From an uncultured Christensenella sp. (lineage in GTDB: Bacteria; Bacillota; Clostridia; Christensenellales; Borkfalkiaceae): a DNA stretch of 64,000 bases. Both the position numbers and the translations under genes were made by a program. The notes beneath the pieces were generated by a model that saw nothing but the letters and a program-made list of their open reading frames with translations, ran no database searches and was not told where the DNA came from. Within the stretch, counting starts at the first letter, position 1. Each line of letters starts with the position of its first letter. Of this stretch, positions 41,566 to 50,724 are shown one piece after another. Location: contig CAJUER010000001.1 of assembly GCA_910585705.1 (NCBI GenBank), positions 794,840-858,839 on the forward strand, written 5' to 3'.

Positions 41566-42132
41566 TTAAATATTCGCCGCTGTGCCTACCGCGACCACTG
41601 CCATTCCGGTTCGTGCCGTTGCGGCGTATGCCGTAACCTCGCCCGAATGCGCAAACTCGATAACGTCCAGCACCGCGCTGCTTCGTTTAGCGACCGCGAC
41701 AAGTGCGCGGAAACGGTCGATTATATCCTGTGTCTGCAACGGGTAGCTCGTTGTAACACGGAAGTGGAACGGTTCGCCGTTATACTTGTTCCACTCCGTA
41801 ACATACCCGCCGCCGAAAACGTCTTTTATAATCTGCTCGATTGCCCATTTCGTGCCGCGTTTCGAATAGACCTTATCTGAGCTTTTTATGATGGCGCGTT
41901 TGCTTTCAATCGGCAAATCTGCGCTATACCAGTCAACGTCTAACTCGTATGCCAGCTCGTCAAGCTGCGCATCGTTCAAACGGTCTATTTGGTCCCACAC
42001 TCGTGCCGTCTTTACGCGGTTCGCCGGAATAAGCACGGTAGATTCCACCGCTTCGGCAAGAGACTTTACGGCCGCGTCTTCACGCATAAATTCCGGGAGC
42101 AGTTTCAAAAATTCCAACGTGGTTATTTTCAT
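41566..42132 (-). CDS. phage tail protein I (P2 gpI type)
   Basis: 188 residues: EFLKLLPEFMREDAAVKSLA, ANRVKTARVWDQID, LAYELDVDWYSADLPIESKR, KRGTKWAIEQIIKDVFGGG. This is the baseplate protein that links gpJ to fibres in contractile-tailed phages. Start overlaps the gpJ stop by 4 bp. Confidence 0.88.
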   Translation of the reverse strand: MKITTLEFLKLLPEFMREDAAVKSLAEAVESTVLIPANRVKTARVWDQIDRLNDAQLDELAYELDVDWYSADLPIESKRAIIKSSDKVYSKRGTKWAIEQIIKDVFGGGYVTEWNKYNGEPFHFRVTTSYPLQTQDIIDRFRALVAVAKRSSAVLDVIEFAHSGEVTAYAATARTGMAVVAVGTAANI

Positions 42133-43469
42133 TCTTTTACTACCTCATGCTTTACCGTCATTGTTCCGGAGAATTGTGCTATCGTCGTCTCGTCAAGTTC
42201 GGCAAATGCCGGACTTGTAATTGCGACACGGTATGCGCCTACTGCGTTTTCGCCGTCCGGTTTCAAAATCAACGCGCGGAGTTTATCGGGGTTGATGTCT
42301 CGTCCGATTGCCCCACTCTGCCATTTGATGTATTGCGCAATTGCCCCGCCATCGCTTTCGATTGTTTCGATGCAAGCACTTTCATCTTCAGCCAGCGTGT
42401 AGTACGTGAGATTGATGTCGTATGTCTTAACGGTCGGCGGCTCAACTTTTACGATGTCAGTCATGGGACGGATGTCGTCTGCGTTGCAAACATCATAGAC
42501 CTTTTGCAGAATTTCCTCGTCGGGGATTTCGCCGCCTTCGCATATCGGTATGATTCTGACCGTCCCTGCGTTCGTCGTATCAACGCTCACTTTTATTTGC
42601 GTCGCGTCGGCAAGCCTACCGCCCGCTGTAAGCGTGATTGTCATCAAATCGTCCGTATAGTCGACCGTATAATCACTACCCTTTACGGCCGCCGTAGTGC
42701 CGTCAGAAAGGAAGACCACCAGCGTATCAAGTAAAAGCAACGAACCGCCCTTGTAGGCTTTTCTACCGTTCACATCCAGCATACGATTAAGCGTCTGCTG
42801 TTCGCTTGTTACGACGACGTCGGAAATGGTCGAGTCTGCGGTCATCGCCCAGTATCTGTAACTTTTTATAGGCCCCGCCGTCGACAGCTTTGATGGCGCG
42901 GCAAGTATGCGCGTTCGAAGGCTGTCATCCGATTCTTTGTCTGTGCCGCCTGCGGTTATCGTTATGTTTTCTATGTTGTCGATGTACGCGATGGGGTCTA
43001 CCATCGTATTTATCATTCCTGCCGATATCTCGTTATACTCCGTACCTTCGCCTACGCTCTCCGTTTCAACGTCGACGTGTGTTTCCCCTGCGAGAAGAAT
43101 GGCGGCGGTTACAGTGGCAAAATACCGCTTACTGTCGCCCGTTACGCGCGTCCCTTGCGGTATGACGATATTCGAACCGAACGCGGAATTGACGTTGAAC
43201 CGGATTGTCGTCGTGGCTTTTGTCGCAGGGATGCGTTCCACGCCCACACGCTCGCCCAGCGCATCGAGAACCTCGCCCCTTGCATACCTCAGCATTTTTT
43301 GCTTGGCTGCGTCATTCATCGCATTGAACATAGCAACGAAAACCGCGACGAGACCCTCGGCAAAAAGCCGACGCTCGTCTCCGGGATAGAGCGATTCTCC
43401 CACCGAATTTTCAAGCGATGTAATTATTTGATTGTAAAGTTTATCTGCATCGGTCGTTATAAAATCCAT
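42129..43469 (-). CDS. baseplate protein J
   Basis: 446 residues from ATG at 43469 (GGGGAGG eight bases upstream; the TTG one codon before is less likely). Typical gpJ: N-terminal helix, ARGEVLDALGERVGVERIPA, central beta domain, GGTDKESDDSLRTRILAAP, and a C-terminal domain ending QFSGTMTVKHEVVKE. Forms the baseplate ring of the contractile tail. Overlaps the gp25 gene stop as TGATG. Confidence 0.92.
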   Translation of the reverse strand: MDFITTDADKLYNQIITSLENSVGESLYPGDERRLFAEGLVAVFVAMFNAMNDAAKQKMLRYARGEVLDALGERVGVERIPATKATTTIRFNVNSAFGSNIVIPQGTRVTGDSKRYFATVTAAILLAGETHVDVETESVGEGTEYNEISAGMINTMVDPIAYIDNIENITITAGGTDKESDDSLRTRILAAPSKLSTAGPIKSYRYWAMTADSTISDVVVTSEQQTLNRMLDVNGRKAYKGGSLLLLDTLVVFLSDGTTAAVKGSDYTVDYTDDLMTITLTAGGRLADATQIKVSVDTTNAGTVRIIPICEGGEIPDEEILQKVYDVCNADDIRPMTDIVKVEPPTVKTYDINLTYYTLAEDESACIETIESDGGAIAQYIKWQSGAIGRDINPDKLRALILKPDGENAVGAYRVAITSPAFAELDETTIAQFSGTMTVKHEVVKE

Positions 43470-43744
43470 CAATCAGTCCTCCCCGTGATGTTGACCGTCA
43501 AGGCTACTTGACCATTCGTCGCGTCGGTGGTTTTCAATTTTACGCTCTCTACGCTCACCCTTGGCTCGTAGGTCTCCACCATCCACTTGGTATCCTCGAT
43601 AAGGTCTTCGCGTTCGCTAAGGCTCGAACCCGTAAGCTCGGCGAGCCTTACGCCCTTTATTCTATCAAACGGAGTTTCTCCGCGCGAAATTCGCACAAGG
43701 TTGTTTGCGCAAATCGCGGGATTTCCGTTTCCCGAACCTTTCAT
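43469..43744 (-). CDS. gp25/gpW-like baseplate wedge protein
   Basis: 91 residues: LVRISRGETPFDRIKGVR, EREDLIEDTKWMVETYEPR, then VSVESVKLKTTD, the lysozyme-like gp25 fold of sheath-initiating wedge proteins. Placed just before gpJ as in P2/Mu-like phages. AAGGAGG precedes its ATG. Confidence 0.78.
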   Translation of the reverse strand: MKGSGNGNPAICANNLVRISRGETPFDRIKGVRLAELTGSSLSEREDLIEDTKWMVETYEPRVSVESVKLKTTDATNGQVALTVNITGRTD

Positions 43745-43754
43745 ATCAGCCTCC

Positions 43755-44288
43755 TTATAAACGCGATTGTAACGCCGGGTTTTTACTCTTCAGCAACGAT
43801 TTCTTCGCTGTCGAACACGTAACGCCTACAGCCGAAGAACCGGCCGCGTTTGCGCTCTCCGCTGCCGCCGTTATACTCGCGCTTAGCGTCTCGTCGCTTT
43901 CTTCAAACGTAAATGTCAGCTTTGAATACCGAAATCTACCGGCGTTATCTATTTGGGTATTCGCCGCCTTGACTTTTGTCAGAATAAAGTTCGGGCCGTA
44001 AGTCTGCCCGCCTATTTTCAGAATTCCCGTTTGACCTATCCAGCTTTTCCAGTTTTCCATTTCGGCGCGAACGTCAACGTCAAAATGCGCGTTCAGCGTA
44101 GACGAGAAGGACACCGTCTGCTTTTTCAGTCCGCGAATATTGCTAAGCGGAGAACCCTCTACCGCATTGTTCTTTTCAGCTTCCAGTTCATAGCTCGTAG
44201 TGAACCCACTAAAATCTTTTACGCTCTTCGCCGTAATCTCCCACACCTTTGTGCCGAGTGCAGTCGTGAATGTTGCCGTTCTCGCCAT
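43755..44288 (-). CDS. phage baseplate/tail protein of unknown type (DUF6046-like)
   Basis: 177 residues, beta-rich; WEITAKSVKDFSGFTTSYE, LSNIRGLKKQTVSFSSTLN, WKSWIGQTGILKIGGQTYGP, SKLTFTFEESDE. The strand pattern resembles tail proteins of the gpU or DUF6046 sort, with a short Ser/Ala-rich tail. It sits between the OB-fold gene and gp25, suggesting a baseplate hub or tail terminator. The family name is uncertain. Confidence 0.6.
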   Translation of the reverse strand: MARTATFTTALGTKVWEITAKSVKDFSGFTTSYELEAEKNNAVEGSPLSNIRGLKKQTVSFSSTLNAHFDVDVRAEMENWKSWIGQTGILKIGGQTYGPNFILTKVKAANTQIDNAGRFRYSKLTFTFEESDETLSASITAAAESANAAGSSAVGVTCSTAKKSLLKSKNPALQSRL

Positions 44289-44297
44289 AATGCCTCC

Positions 44298-44531
44298 TTA
44301 GCCTTCGGTCTCCCCGTCCGCTCTCATCAGAATTGCCCCCGAACGGTCCGCGAACTCAACGAAAATAACCCGCACACCTTTATGCAAAGCTCCGGCGCGT
44401 AAGTCGCGCGGAATAGTCAGCGGCTTTGTTATCACGCCCGAATGCTCGGAAAGTACACGCGCAAGGGTGGGATTGCCGTCTTTGTCGAGCGGCCGTTCTT
44501 CTATCGTACTTATTTCTCCGCGTTGTACCAT
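44298..44531 (-). CDS. small OB-fold-like baseplate protein
   Basis: 77 residues from MVQRGEISTIEERP (GGAGG seven bases before the ATG; the longer frame overlaps gpD). SGVITKPLTIPRDL and LHKGVRVIFVEFADRSGAIL look like an OB barrel as found in gpV/gp45-type spike bases. The start overlaps the gpD stop (TGATG). The spike role is inferred. Confidence 0.6.
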   Translation of the reverse strand: MVQRGEISTIEERPLDKDGNPTLARVLSEHSGVITKPLTIPRDLRAGALHKGVRVIFVEFADRSGAILMRADGETEG

Positions 44532-45451
44532 CAATAACCCTCCAGCGGTTTGCGAAAAAATATTTTTATTTCGCCTTTTACGTAATCCATCCGGGTGCGC
44601 GTAATGAACACTCGCCCGTTCCATTTGCTTGCTTTTGCATTCTCGATTTCGACCACGCTACCCGCGGCATAATCACAGGTCAGCTGTCGTCTAAAATTGC
44701 CCGTATAAGCGTTTTTATTCGCGTCTCGAAGGATGCCGCGGGCAAACCGCAGAGCCTCTTCGTTGCTGACGCATTCTATCGGCTGCCGAGGACGCAGTAC
44801 CCTGCCCGTTCGCACGTTATCTGCATAAAACACGCCGGCATACTCTCCCGACGATATCTCCGCAGAGCTGTACGCTTCGCCCGAACGGTCCGAAAACTCA
44901 AACACGCCGTCTGCGCCTATTTTTATGCGCGTAGTTGCCCGTGCGCTTTCTCTTGCCTGCTCGTCGTATATAACCAGTCGACCGTTGTAAACAACCATCG
45001 CGCATCCCTCAAGCAGACACCGCATCTGCAAAAAATCAAAATCCGATTGATTGTCTTGCCGTATGTAAGAGTAAACCCTATCCGTTACCCCGTAAGATTG
45101 GAATTTGAGACCATGCTCGGCGGCGATGTCTTCACCTATCTTCAAAAGTCGGATGTTCTCCCACGCACGATTCTTCACTATCTCGCCTGTCGGTGGCATA
45201 GCCGATGCACAAAATGTAATTAAACCGTTCGCCGGAGAGACGCGCGTAATGTGCATCACTCCGGTGTCGGCCGCTTTGTTTTGGTATCTTATGGTATCTC
45301 CGCTTTTAGGCTGCCAAGCATTCCACCTATTGCCGCTATCGACAAAACGAATTAAAAGCCTATCGGCTCTTTTCTCGGCGAACGTCTCATGTTCGCATCG
45401 GTTAATGAAAACCCTCGGCGTTATGTCGACGCCGTTATAAATCAGCTTCAT
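44531..45451 (-). CDS. late control / baseplate hub protein gpD
   Basis: 306 residues from MKLIYNGVDITPRVFIN, with GGAGG eight bases before the ATG. Hub domain features: HETFAEKRADRLLIRF, SGDTIRYQNKAAD, YSYIRQDNQSDFDFLQM, and KNAYTGNFRRQLTCDYAAGS. Same family as P2 gpD / T4 gp27, the hub that carries the spike. Overlaps gpX by 4 bp. Confidence 0.87.
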   Translation of the reverse strand: MKLIYNGVDITPRVFINRCEHETFAEKRADRLLIRFVDSGNRWNAWQPKSGDTIRYQNKAADTGVMHITRVSPANGLITFCASAMPPTGEIVKNRAWENIRLLKIGEDIAAEHGLKFQSYGVTDRVYSYIRQDNQSDFDFLQMRCLLEGCAMVVYNGRLVIYDEQARESARATTRIKIGADGVFEFSDRSGEAYSSAEISSGEYAGVFYADNVRTGRVLRPRQPIECVSNEEALRFARGILRDANKNAYTGNFRRQLTCDYAAGSVVEIENAKASKWNGRVFITRTRMDYVKGEIKIFFRKPLEGY

Positions 45452-45672
45452 TCGGCAGTCCTCCACGGCGCGAGAGTTTCCGGCGTTGCCGTTTCGTCAA
45501 AGACCGGGATGCGGAGCGTTACCTCTTCGTCAAAAATAATCACATCCGCATAGTCCGGATTTGCGGCTATGATTTCCGATGCCATCTTTTCGTTATTGTA
45601 GACCTGAAGAGCGAGTTCGTCGAACGTGTCGCCCAGTCGGGTCGTATAATCAATATACCGAGACACGGTCAT
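45448..45672 (-). CDS. phage tail protein X (LysM-like)
   Basis: 74 residues from MTVSRYIDYTTRLGDTFDE (ATG preferred over a GTG three codons earlier that overlaps the ribosome site). LysM-like TRLGDTFDELALQVYNNEKM and ANPDYADVIIFDEEVTLRIP, typical of gpX. Overlaps the tape-measure end by 23 bp. Confidence 0.85.
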   Translation of the reverse strand: MTVSRYIDYTTRLGDTFDELALQVYNNEKMASEIIAANPDYADVIIFDEEVTLRIPVFDETATPETLAPWRTAE

Positions 45673-48118
45673 ATCGTCCACCCTCCCTTAATGCCAGCCA
45701 CTCTTCGAGCCAGTCTAAGAATTCGCTACCGCATTCTTTCAGTTTCTCTACTATGTCTTCGGCATCCAGTTTTTCCGCGTTCTGAACGTCAATCTGCGGC
45801 GACCACGTCAAACCGCTTAAATCGTAATAAATGACGGTCGTCTCGGTCAAACCACCAAGCGAGAACCCTTCCATAGCGAGCAGTTCGCTTGCCTTGCTTA
45901 GCGGCGTTTCTTCGCTCGAAACAGAAACGTCAAGCGTTTGAATGGCTGCGGTTATTTCTGCCCGCGCTTCATCGCTCATCTCCACCGCATCGAGAACGCC
46001 GAGTATCTTTCCCGCTTGGGCCCAGTATTGGACGTTCTCTTCATGGTATGCCGGGTCAAAAGAAATAACAGCTTCGGGGCCTTCCTCGCCCGCTATGCTT
46101 ATTCCGTCCGTAAAGCCACCAGTTGCAAGTCTCGGCAAGGAAACCTTCGGTATTTCGGGAATGGCGGGGATTCCCGTCCATGTCCACACTTTGCTCAGTC
46201 CCCCGGTCACACCGTTTATAACGCTGATTATCGCATTGATGCCCGTTTCGACTATTCCTATCAAGCCGTTTATAACGCCTTTGAAAAAGCCGACTATTCC
46301 GTTCCAGATGCCGGAGAAAATGCCCGCTATGGCCTCCCACGCGCCCGACCAGTTGCCTTGGAACACGTTTGTTATAAAGTCAATCAACCCCGACAGCACG
46401 TCGGTTATCATCTGAATGAGCGGCGTTACCACGCTAAGAGCCGCGCCCAGCACTCCGCTGAATAAATCGGATACCGTCTGCAGAATAGGCTCAAGCGGTT
46501 TTAACGCTTTCGCTATGAGCGTCTGAATTAGCGAAATCAACGGCTTTAATATGGCGGTTACCAATTGCAGAAGCGGTTTCAAAATCGCCATACAAATGTC
46601 GAGTATGGGGTCTAAAAGCGAAAGTACTATGTCCAGCACCGGCGAAAGCGTTTCCAGCAAATTGATTAAAACCGGCAGAACCGCCTCGATTATGGACGTT
46701 AATATCGGCATAACTATCGAAAGTATCTGCTCCACAATCGGCAAAACTTTTGCGAGAATTTTGCTAACGATTGACATCACTGCACTCAAAAGCTCAGCGA
46801 TAATCGGAAGCACCGCGCCCAGCAAATCGAACACGGGTTCAAGGACTAAGGCTATCGCATCCACCAGCTCTATAACGACCGGAAGAACGGCCGTAATTAT
46901 TTTGACCAGCGGTGGAATTATTTTCGTCAAAAGCGATTTCGCTATTTGCATTAACGGCTTCAAAAGCTCCGATAAAAGCGGAGCTATCTCGGTCACTACA
47001 TCTGCGATTAACGGCGTGAGCATTTCCGTCATTTCGGAAATAACGGGCAGTAGTTCATCCATAAGGTCTGCAACTATCGGCATCAAGTCGTTCAAAGTAT
47101 CGAACATCGTATTTGCCAACGGCTCAAGTGCAATCTGCGCCCGTTGTTTGAAAATCTGCAAACGCTCCGTGAAATCGTATGTATCCTCGGCGCATTTCGT
47201 TATGGTTTCACCGTTTTCTTGTAGTGTGGCAGTTAACGCTTCGATATCAAGCGTCCCGTCTCGAATTGCCGAGGACATTGTGGATGCAGCTCTCGTGCCG
47301 AAAATCTCGGCGGCTATCGCCGTTGCGTTCGTCTCGTCCTTTGCGTTGACGATTGCGTCTATGTACATCTGCAAACCGTCAGCCGCGCCTATCCCCTCGT
47401 TCGCCAGCATTGTCACGCCTTTCTTCATGGCCGCCAGCACTTCGGTGGTATTAACGCCTTGCTTTTCCAACTGCCCTATAAGCGTCGTCGCTTCCTCAAA
47501 CGAATATCCCATATCACGCAGTTGCGGACCGTAGGTCTGCACGTTCTCCATCAACTTAGAAAACCCCACGCCCGTTGACTGGCTCACTTTGAATACAAAA
47601 TCCATAGCGTCGCCCATATCTTCCGCGTCAATGTTCCATTGCTGGAAAGCGTGACTGCTCGACTCGATAACCCCTTCGAGGTCGTCTCCCAGCAAGTCCG
47701 CGACCTGTATCGCTTGTCGTGAAATGTTTTGTAAATCTTCCCCGGTCAAGCCGAGCATCGTATTGTAATTTGCTATCGCAGTTGCCGCGTTATCCATAGT
47801 GGTCGGAACAGAGCCGTAAACTGCGTCGAAGTCGTCCATCAGCGCATCGAGAGCCTCTCCCGTTGCGCCCGTGCCGATTCGGATTGTGTCGCTTACGTTA
47901 TCGAATTCCGTACCCAGATTAACGAGTTCTTTCGTAGCCTTTACTGCGGCTTTTGCGATGCCGACAACGGCGGCAACGCCAGCGGCGGAGGCTGCTAACG
48001 CCGCCACGTTCACGTTGCCTAACATTTTAACCGCTTTCGATACCGCATTCCCTAAAGTGGGCGAGGTACTCCCGGCGATTTCTACTACCGTTTGAAGAAC
48101 CTTGTTATTGTTCGCCAC
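45650..48118 (-). CDS. tail tape measure protein
   Basis: 822 residues from a GTG (AAGGAGG six bases upstream). N-terminal TMP core (ELVNLGTEFDNVSDTIRIG, MLGLTGEDLQNISRQA, GVGFSKLMENVQTYGPQL), then about residues 340-565 in an extended hydrophobic array of 11-residue units of the form x-x-P-h-h-x-x-h-h-x-x (VMPILTSIIEA, VLPVLINLLET, LDPILDICMAI). The C-terminal segment has GEEGPEAVISFDP, common at TMP ends. It sets tail length and leads DNA entry. The 822 residues at roughly 1.5 angstrom per residue suggest a tail near 120 nm, a rough estimate. Confidence 0.93.
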   Translation of the reverse strand: MANNNKVLQTVVEIAGSTSPTLGNAVSKAVKMLGNVNVAALAASAAGVAAVVGIAKAAVKATKELVNLGTEFDNVSDTIRIGTGATGEALDALMDDFDAVYGSVPTTMDNAATAIANYNTMLGLTGEDLQNISRQAIQVADLLGDDLEGVIESSSHAFQQWNIDAEDMGDAMDFVFKVSQSTGVGFSKLMENVQTYGPQLRDMGYSFEEATTLIGQLEKQGVNTTEVLAAMKKGVTMLANEGIGAADGLQMYIDAIVNAKDETNATAIAAEIFGTRAASTMSSAIRDGTLDIEALTATLQENGETITKCAEDTYDFTERLQIFKQRAQIALEPLANTMFDTLNDLMPIVADLMDELLPVISEMTEMLTPLIADVVTEIAPLLSELLKPLMQIAKSLLTKIIPPLVKIITAVLPVVIELVDAIALVLEPVFDLLGAVLPIIAELLSAVMSIVSKILAKVLPIVEQILSIVMPILTSIIEAVLPVLINLLETLSPVLDIVLSLLDPILDICMAILKPLLQLVTAILKPLISLIQTLIAKALKPLEPILQTVSDLFSGVLGAALSVVTPLIQMITDVLSGLIDFITNVFQGNWSGAWEAIAGIFSGIWNGIVGFFKGVINGLIGIVETGINAIISVINGVTGGLSKVWTWTGIPAIPEIPKVSLPRLATGGFTDGISIAGEEGPEAVISFDPAYHEENVQYWAQAGKILGVLDAVEMSDEARAEITAAIQTLDVSVSSEETPLSKASELLAMEGFSLGGLTETTVIYYDLSGLTWSPQIDVQNAEKLDAEDIVEKLKECGSEFLDWLEEWLALREGGRYDRVSVY

Positions 48119-48121
48119 GAG

Positions 48122-48367
48122 TTACCTCCTTCTGCGATTTCTCCCCCTTGCCATTTGCGCCGCCATATTGCGCTTTCGTTCGTTCTGCTCTTGCGTCAGC
48201 TGTTCGGCTGCATCGGCATACTCCATCGCAAAATCAATAAGCCGCATCCGTTCCAGCTCAGTCGTGGGGGTGTGGAAGATGCGGGCGTAATCTCTTATTC
48301 GTTTCCGGACGTGTTTTCCTGTAAGTCGTCCGTCGACTCTTCGACCGCCGACGGCATAATAAAATTT
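48122..48367 (-). CDS. frameshift extension of the tail assembly chaperone (T part)
   Basis: An open -1 frame relative to the chaperone gene runs from the slippery heptamer A-AAT-TTT (minus strand, 48367-48361, in the correct zero-frame register) to TAA at 48122. It encodes VRKRIRDYARIFHT, TELERMRLIDFAMEYADAA and a basic end RGRNRRRR, as expected for T domains of lambda-like G/GT pairs. It has no start of its own. Confidence 0.65.
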   Translation of the reverse strand, partial: KFYYAVGGRRVDGRLTGKHVRKRIRDYARIFHTPTTELERMRLIDFAMEYADAAEQLTQEQNERKRNMAAQMARGRNRRRR

Positions 48368-48654
48368 CTGCCGATTCTCACTACTGCGGCAACGTCCGCG
48401 CCTTTCAAGCGAGACAGGTCATTGTAGTCGATTTCGGGGTTTACCGCCACAATGGCGGCAAAGCCGAGCTGAAGGTGCATCGAGTAGTCCATCTCTAATG
48501 CTCCGGCCGTTACACCTTGCCTGCCCGCCGCTCTGAATTTGCGAGCTTCGGCGGCAATAAACGCCTCCGACGTGATTTCGTTCGCATCGTAGGTCAGTTC
48601 CTTGACCTCTTTTCCGTTGATTTTTATGGGGTGCAAAAGTTTTAATTTTTCCAT
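48295..48654 (-). CDS. tail assembly chaperone (G part)
   Basis: 119 residues from MEKLKLLHPIKINGKEVKEL; AAGGAG six bases upstream moves the start 18 codons into the open frame. YDANEITSEAFIAAEARKFR and MHLQLGFAAIVAVNPEIDY fit the gpG/phage tail assembly chaperone family. Placed between tube and tape measure, the position where a -1 frameshift normally yields a longer GT protein; a slippery site lies at 48361-48367. Confidence 0.82.
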   Translation of the reverse strand: MEKLKLLHPIKINGKEVKELTYDANEITSEAFIAAEARKFRAAGRQGVTAGALEMDYSMHLQLGFAAIVAVNPEIDYNDLSRLKGADVAAVVRIGRNFIMPSAVEESTDDLQENTSGNE

Positions 48655-48674
48655 AATGGTCTCCTTAAAATTTA

Positions 48675-48701
48675 CCCCCGGAGCATCCACGCATCCGGGG
48701 G
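48675..48701 (-). terminator. hairpin between tube and chaperone genes
   Basis: CCCCCGGA pairs with TCCGGGGG (8 bp, 11-base loop); on the minus strand it is followed by TAAATTTT only. Probably a partial terminator or mRNA stabiliser that lets tube protein exceed chaperone. Confidence 0.45.
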
Positions 48702-48727
48702 TCGTCATTTTTTTATATTTTTTTTGA

Positions 48728-49234
48728 TTACAGGTGCTTTGCGATTTCGGAGAAGTAGTCCTTTCCGTTGATGCGACAAATCGAATTTAATTTGTCGACA
48801 CAGAGGAGTTCTTCGCCGTTCACGTAAAGCTGATAACGATAAACCGCAAGCGCGATTTCGTGTTCGCTGCCGCTCCCGACCTCGCCTTCCACGGCGGGGA
48901 CGCCTTTCGGCACACCGGTTATAAACGCTTTACACCCCACGGGTGCGGATGCGCCGTCGCCGGATATGTTGTTTTGAACGTAACGAATTTCGTAGTTGTG
49001 CTTTTCGGGGGTCGACGCTTTAACCAGTCCGAGGTCGGTCCCGATTTTAGTAAATGTCGCCTCCATAGCCTCAACCAGTCCGATGAGCGGTGTTTCCATC
49101 GCGCCCATCGCCTGACTTTCAGCCGTTGCAAATGCGATTTCCGGAAGTTTGAACGCTACGTCTTTTGCGACAAGTTCGTTGTCGCAGTAAACGGTATCCG
49201 CGACGAGTCCGTTTTTCTGGTCAACCCATGCCAT
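48728..49234 (-). CDS. major tail tube protein
   Basis: 168 residues; KDVAFKLPEIAFATAESQAM, PLIGLVEAMEATFTKIG, KGVPAVEGEVGSGSEHEIAL, the P2 FII type tube fold. ATG overlaps the sheath stop (TAATG) with GGAGG upstream. Forms the inner tube of the contractile tail. Confidence 0.9.
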   Translation of the reverse strand: MAWVDQKNGLVADTVYCDNELVAKDVAFKLPEIAFATAESQAMGAMETPLIGLVEAMEATFTKIGTDLGLVKASTPEKHNYEIRYVQNNISGDGASAPVGCKAFITGVPKGVPAVEGEVGSGSEHEIALAVYRYQLYVNGEELLCVDKLNSICRINGKDYFSEIAKHL

Positions 49235-50706
49235 TATTCTTCACCTCCGTAAAGTATTTGAAATCCCGCATCGGTGTAACTTACCACCACGGTCGCCGCC
49301 TTAAGCGGAGGCGTTACCGTTGCCGAAACGTGCCACTCGAAATTGGCGATTAAAATGTCCGATGCCTCGCTCGAACCCGCGCTCCCCGTTGCGAGCTTAA
49401 TCGTGGGCGAACCGATAAGCGCACCCTTGGAAACGAGCATTTCCAGTTTTTCCTGCTCGCGGTTGAGGATGGTGTCGCGTAACGCCAGCGTCATCGGCTT
49501 ATCGATTGTCGAACCCCATTCTTTCTGAAAACTGTTCGTGATATAGAAAAGCATCAGAATGTTCGAGTCGAAAATCTCTCTTGCGTTGTACTCTCCGTCG
49601 TAATCGTAGGCCGCCGTATGGTCGCCCCATACACGCCAGTTGCTCTCCCAGTAGATTGCGGTCGTAAGACCCGCCGCCGTCAGTTTGTTCGCATCCGGAC
49701 GGTCGTAACCCACCAGCTTCGAGCTTGCGCTGATGTACAGTCCCGAAACGGGTATTGCCTTGTTTGCGCACGTCTCGTAGGGGACGCTGTCGTTCCCCGT
49801 ATCGCAACGCACTTTTTCCACAAGCGCGAGGGTCGAAAGATGGTAGACGGCTTTATTTCCTTTAACCTTGGGCCAGAACACCTTCGAGAAACCCGAATTG
49901 TAGCCGTTGTCTTTCTTCCATTTGATTGCCGCGTCGATTGTGGCCGCTTCATCCGTGGGAATATCCGCAAACACGAACGCGCTCCAGTGGTCGTTAATTC
50001 CTTGCGATGCCGCCACCAGTGCCTTATAAACGGTGGGATTCTCCGACCAGCCGGGCGCGGCGACGTATGTGGGTATCGCATCGTAATTTTGATAAACGAG
50101 TCGCAGACTGGCGATACCGCTCGTCACGCCCTCGCTGTCCGTGCCACCCACGACATCGTCTGCCGTTATGGCATCGAAGTCTATTTCCGAATAAGACGCG
50201 GTCGCATTCTTTATTTCCGTCGTGCTGATATCCGTAACCGTAAGCACTCCAGTGTCGGCGTTATAACTTAACGTGTAATCCGTACCGAGTACCTTTCCCT
50301 CGATTGCGAACGTGGCGATGATGATTCCGGTCGTTACGACGCTCGCCTTTCGGTTCGCAAACGTAAGCGGCACGGTTACCGCTTGCTCGGCTTTGTGTTT
50401 GTCGGGGTCAAGCACGTTGATAACGTAAATAGGCCCGATATTGCCGTTCGCGTTATTGAAGTGCGCCTCTATTGCTTCGCACAGAGTGTATTTACCCCAC
50501 AGCGTAGCGTCTGCGAAGTGTCCGAGTTTGCTCTTTGCTTCGCTTAAATTGTAGATTTTGATGGGCGTGTTAACTGCTCCCTTGTAGTCCGTCAGCAAGT
50601 TTACCGGGGCCGTTCCGAAATAGACCGGCACAACGGATGCCTGCGACGCGCTCTGCACTATATCCGTACCGAGAGAACCGTAAACGCCGTATTTGTATTC
50701 CGCCAT
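49234..50706 (-). CDS. contractile tail sheath protein
   Basis: 490 residues; ASQASVVPVYFGTAPVNLL, IKIYNLSEAKSKLG, WSAFVFADIPTDEAATIDAA, YWESNWRVWGDHTAAYDYDG, QKEWGSTIDKPMTLALRDTI are family hallmarks of FI-like sheath proteins. Its presence makes the phage a myovirus. Followed directly by the tube gene. Confidence 0.94.
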   Translation of the reverse strand: MAEYKYGVYGSLGTDIVQSASQASVVPVYFGTAPVNLLTDYKGAVNTPIKIYNLSEAKSKLGHFADATLWGKYTLCEAIEAHFNNANGNIGPIYVINVLDPDKHKAEQAVTVPLTFANRKASVVTTGIIIATFAIEGKVLGTDYTLSYNADTGVLTVTDISTTEIKNATASYSEIDFDAITADDVVGGTDSEGVTSGIASLRLVYQNYDAIPTYVAAPGWSENPTVYKALVAASQGINDHWSAFVFADIPTDEAATIDAAIKWKKDNGYNSGFSKVFWPKVKGNKAVYHLSTLALVEKVRCDTGNDSVPYETCANKAIPVSGLYISASSKLVGYDRPDANKLTAAGLTTAIYWESNWRVWGDHTAAYDYDGEYNAREIFDSNILMLFYITNSFQKEWGSTIDKPMTLALRDTILNREQEKLEMLVSKGALIGSPTIKLATGSAGSSEASDILIANFEWHVSATVTPPLKAATVVVSYTDAGFQILYGGEE

Positions 50707-50724
50707 TTTTAACCTCCAAATTTT

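Noticed and set aside
46551..47534. 327-codon plus-strand ORF opposite the tape measure gene
   Set aside because: Shadow caused by the repetitive hydrophobic coding pattern; no ribosome site, Ser/Ile-rich low-complexity product, wrong strand for the operon.
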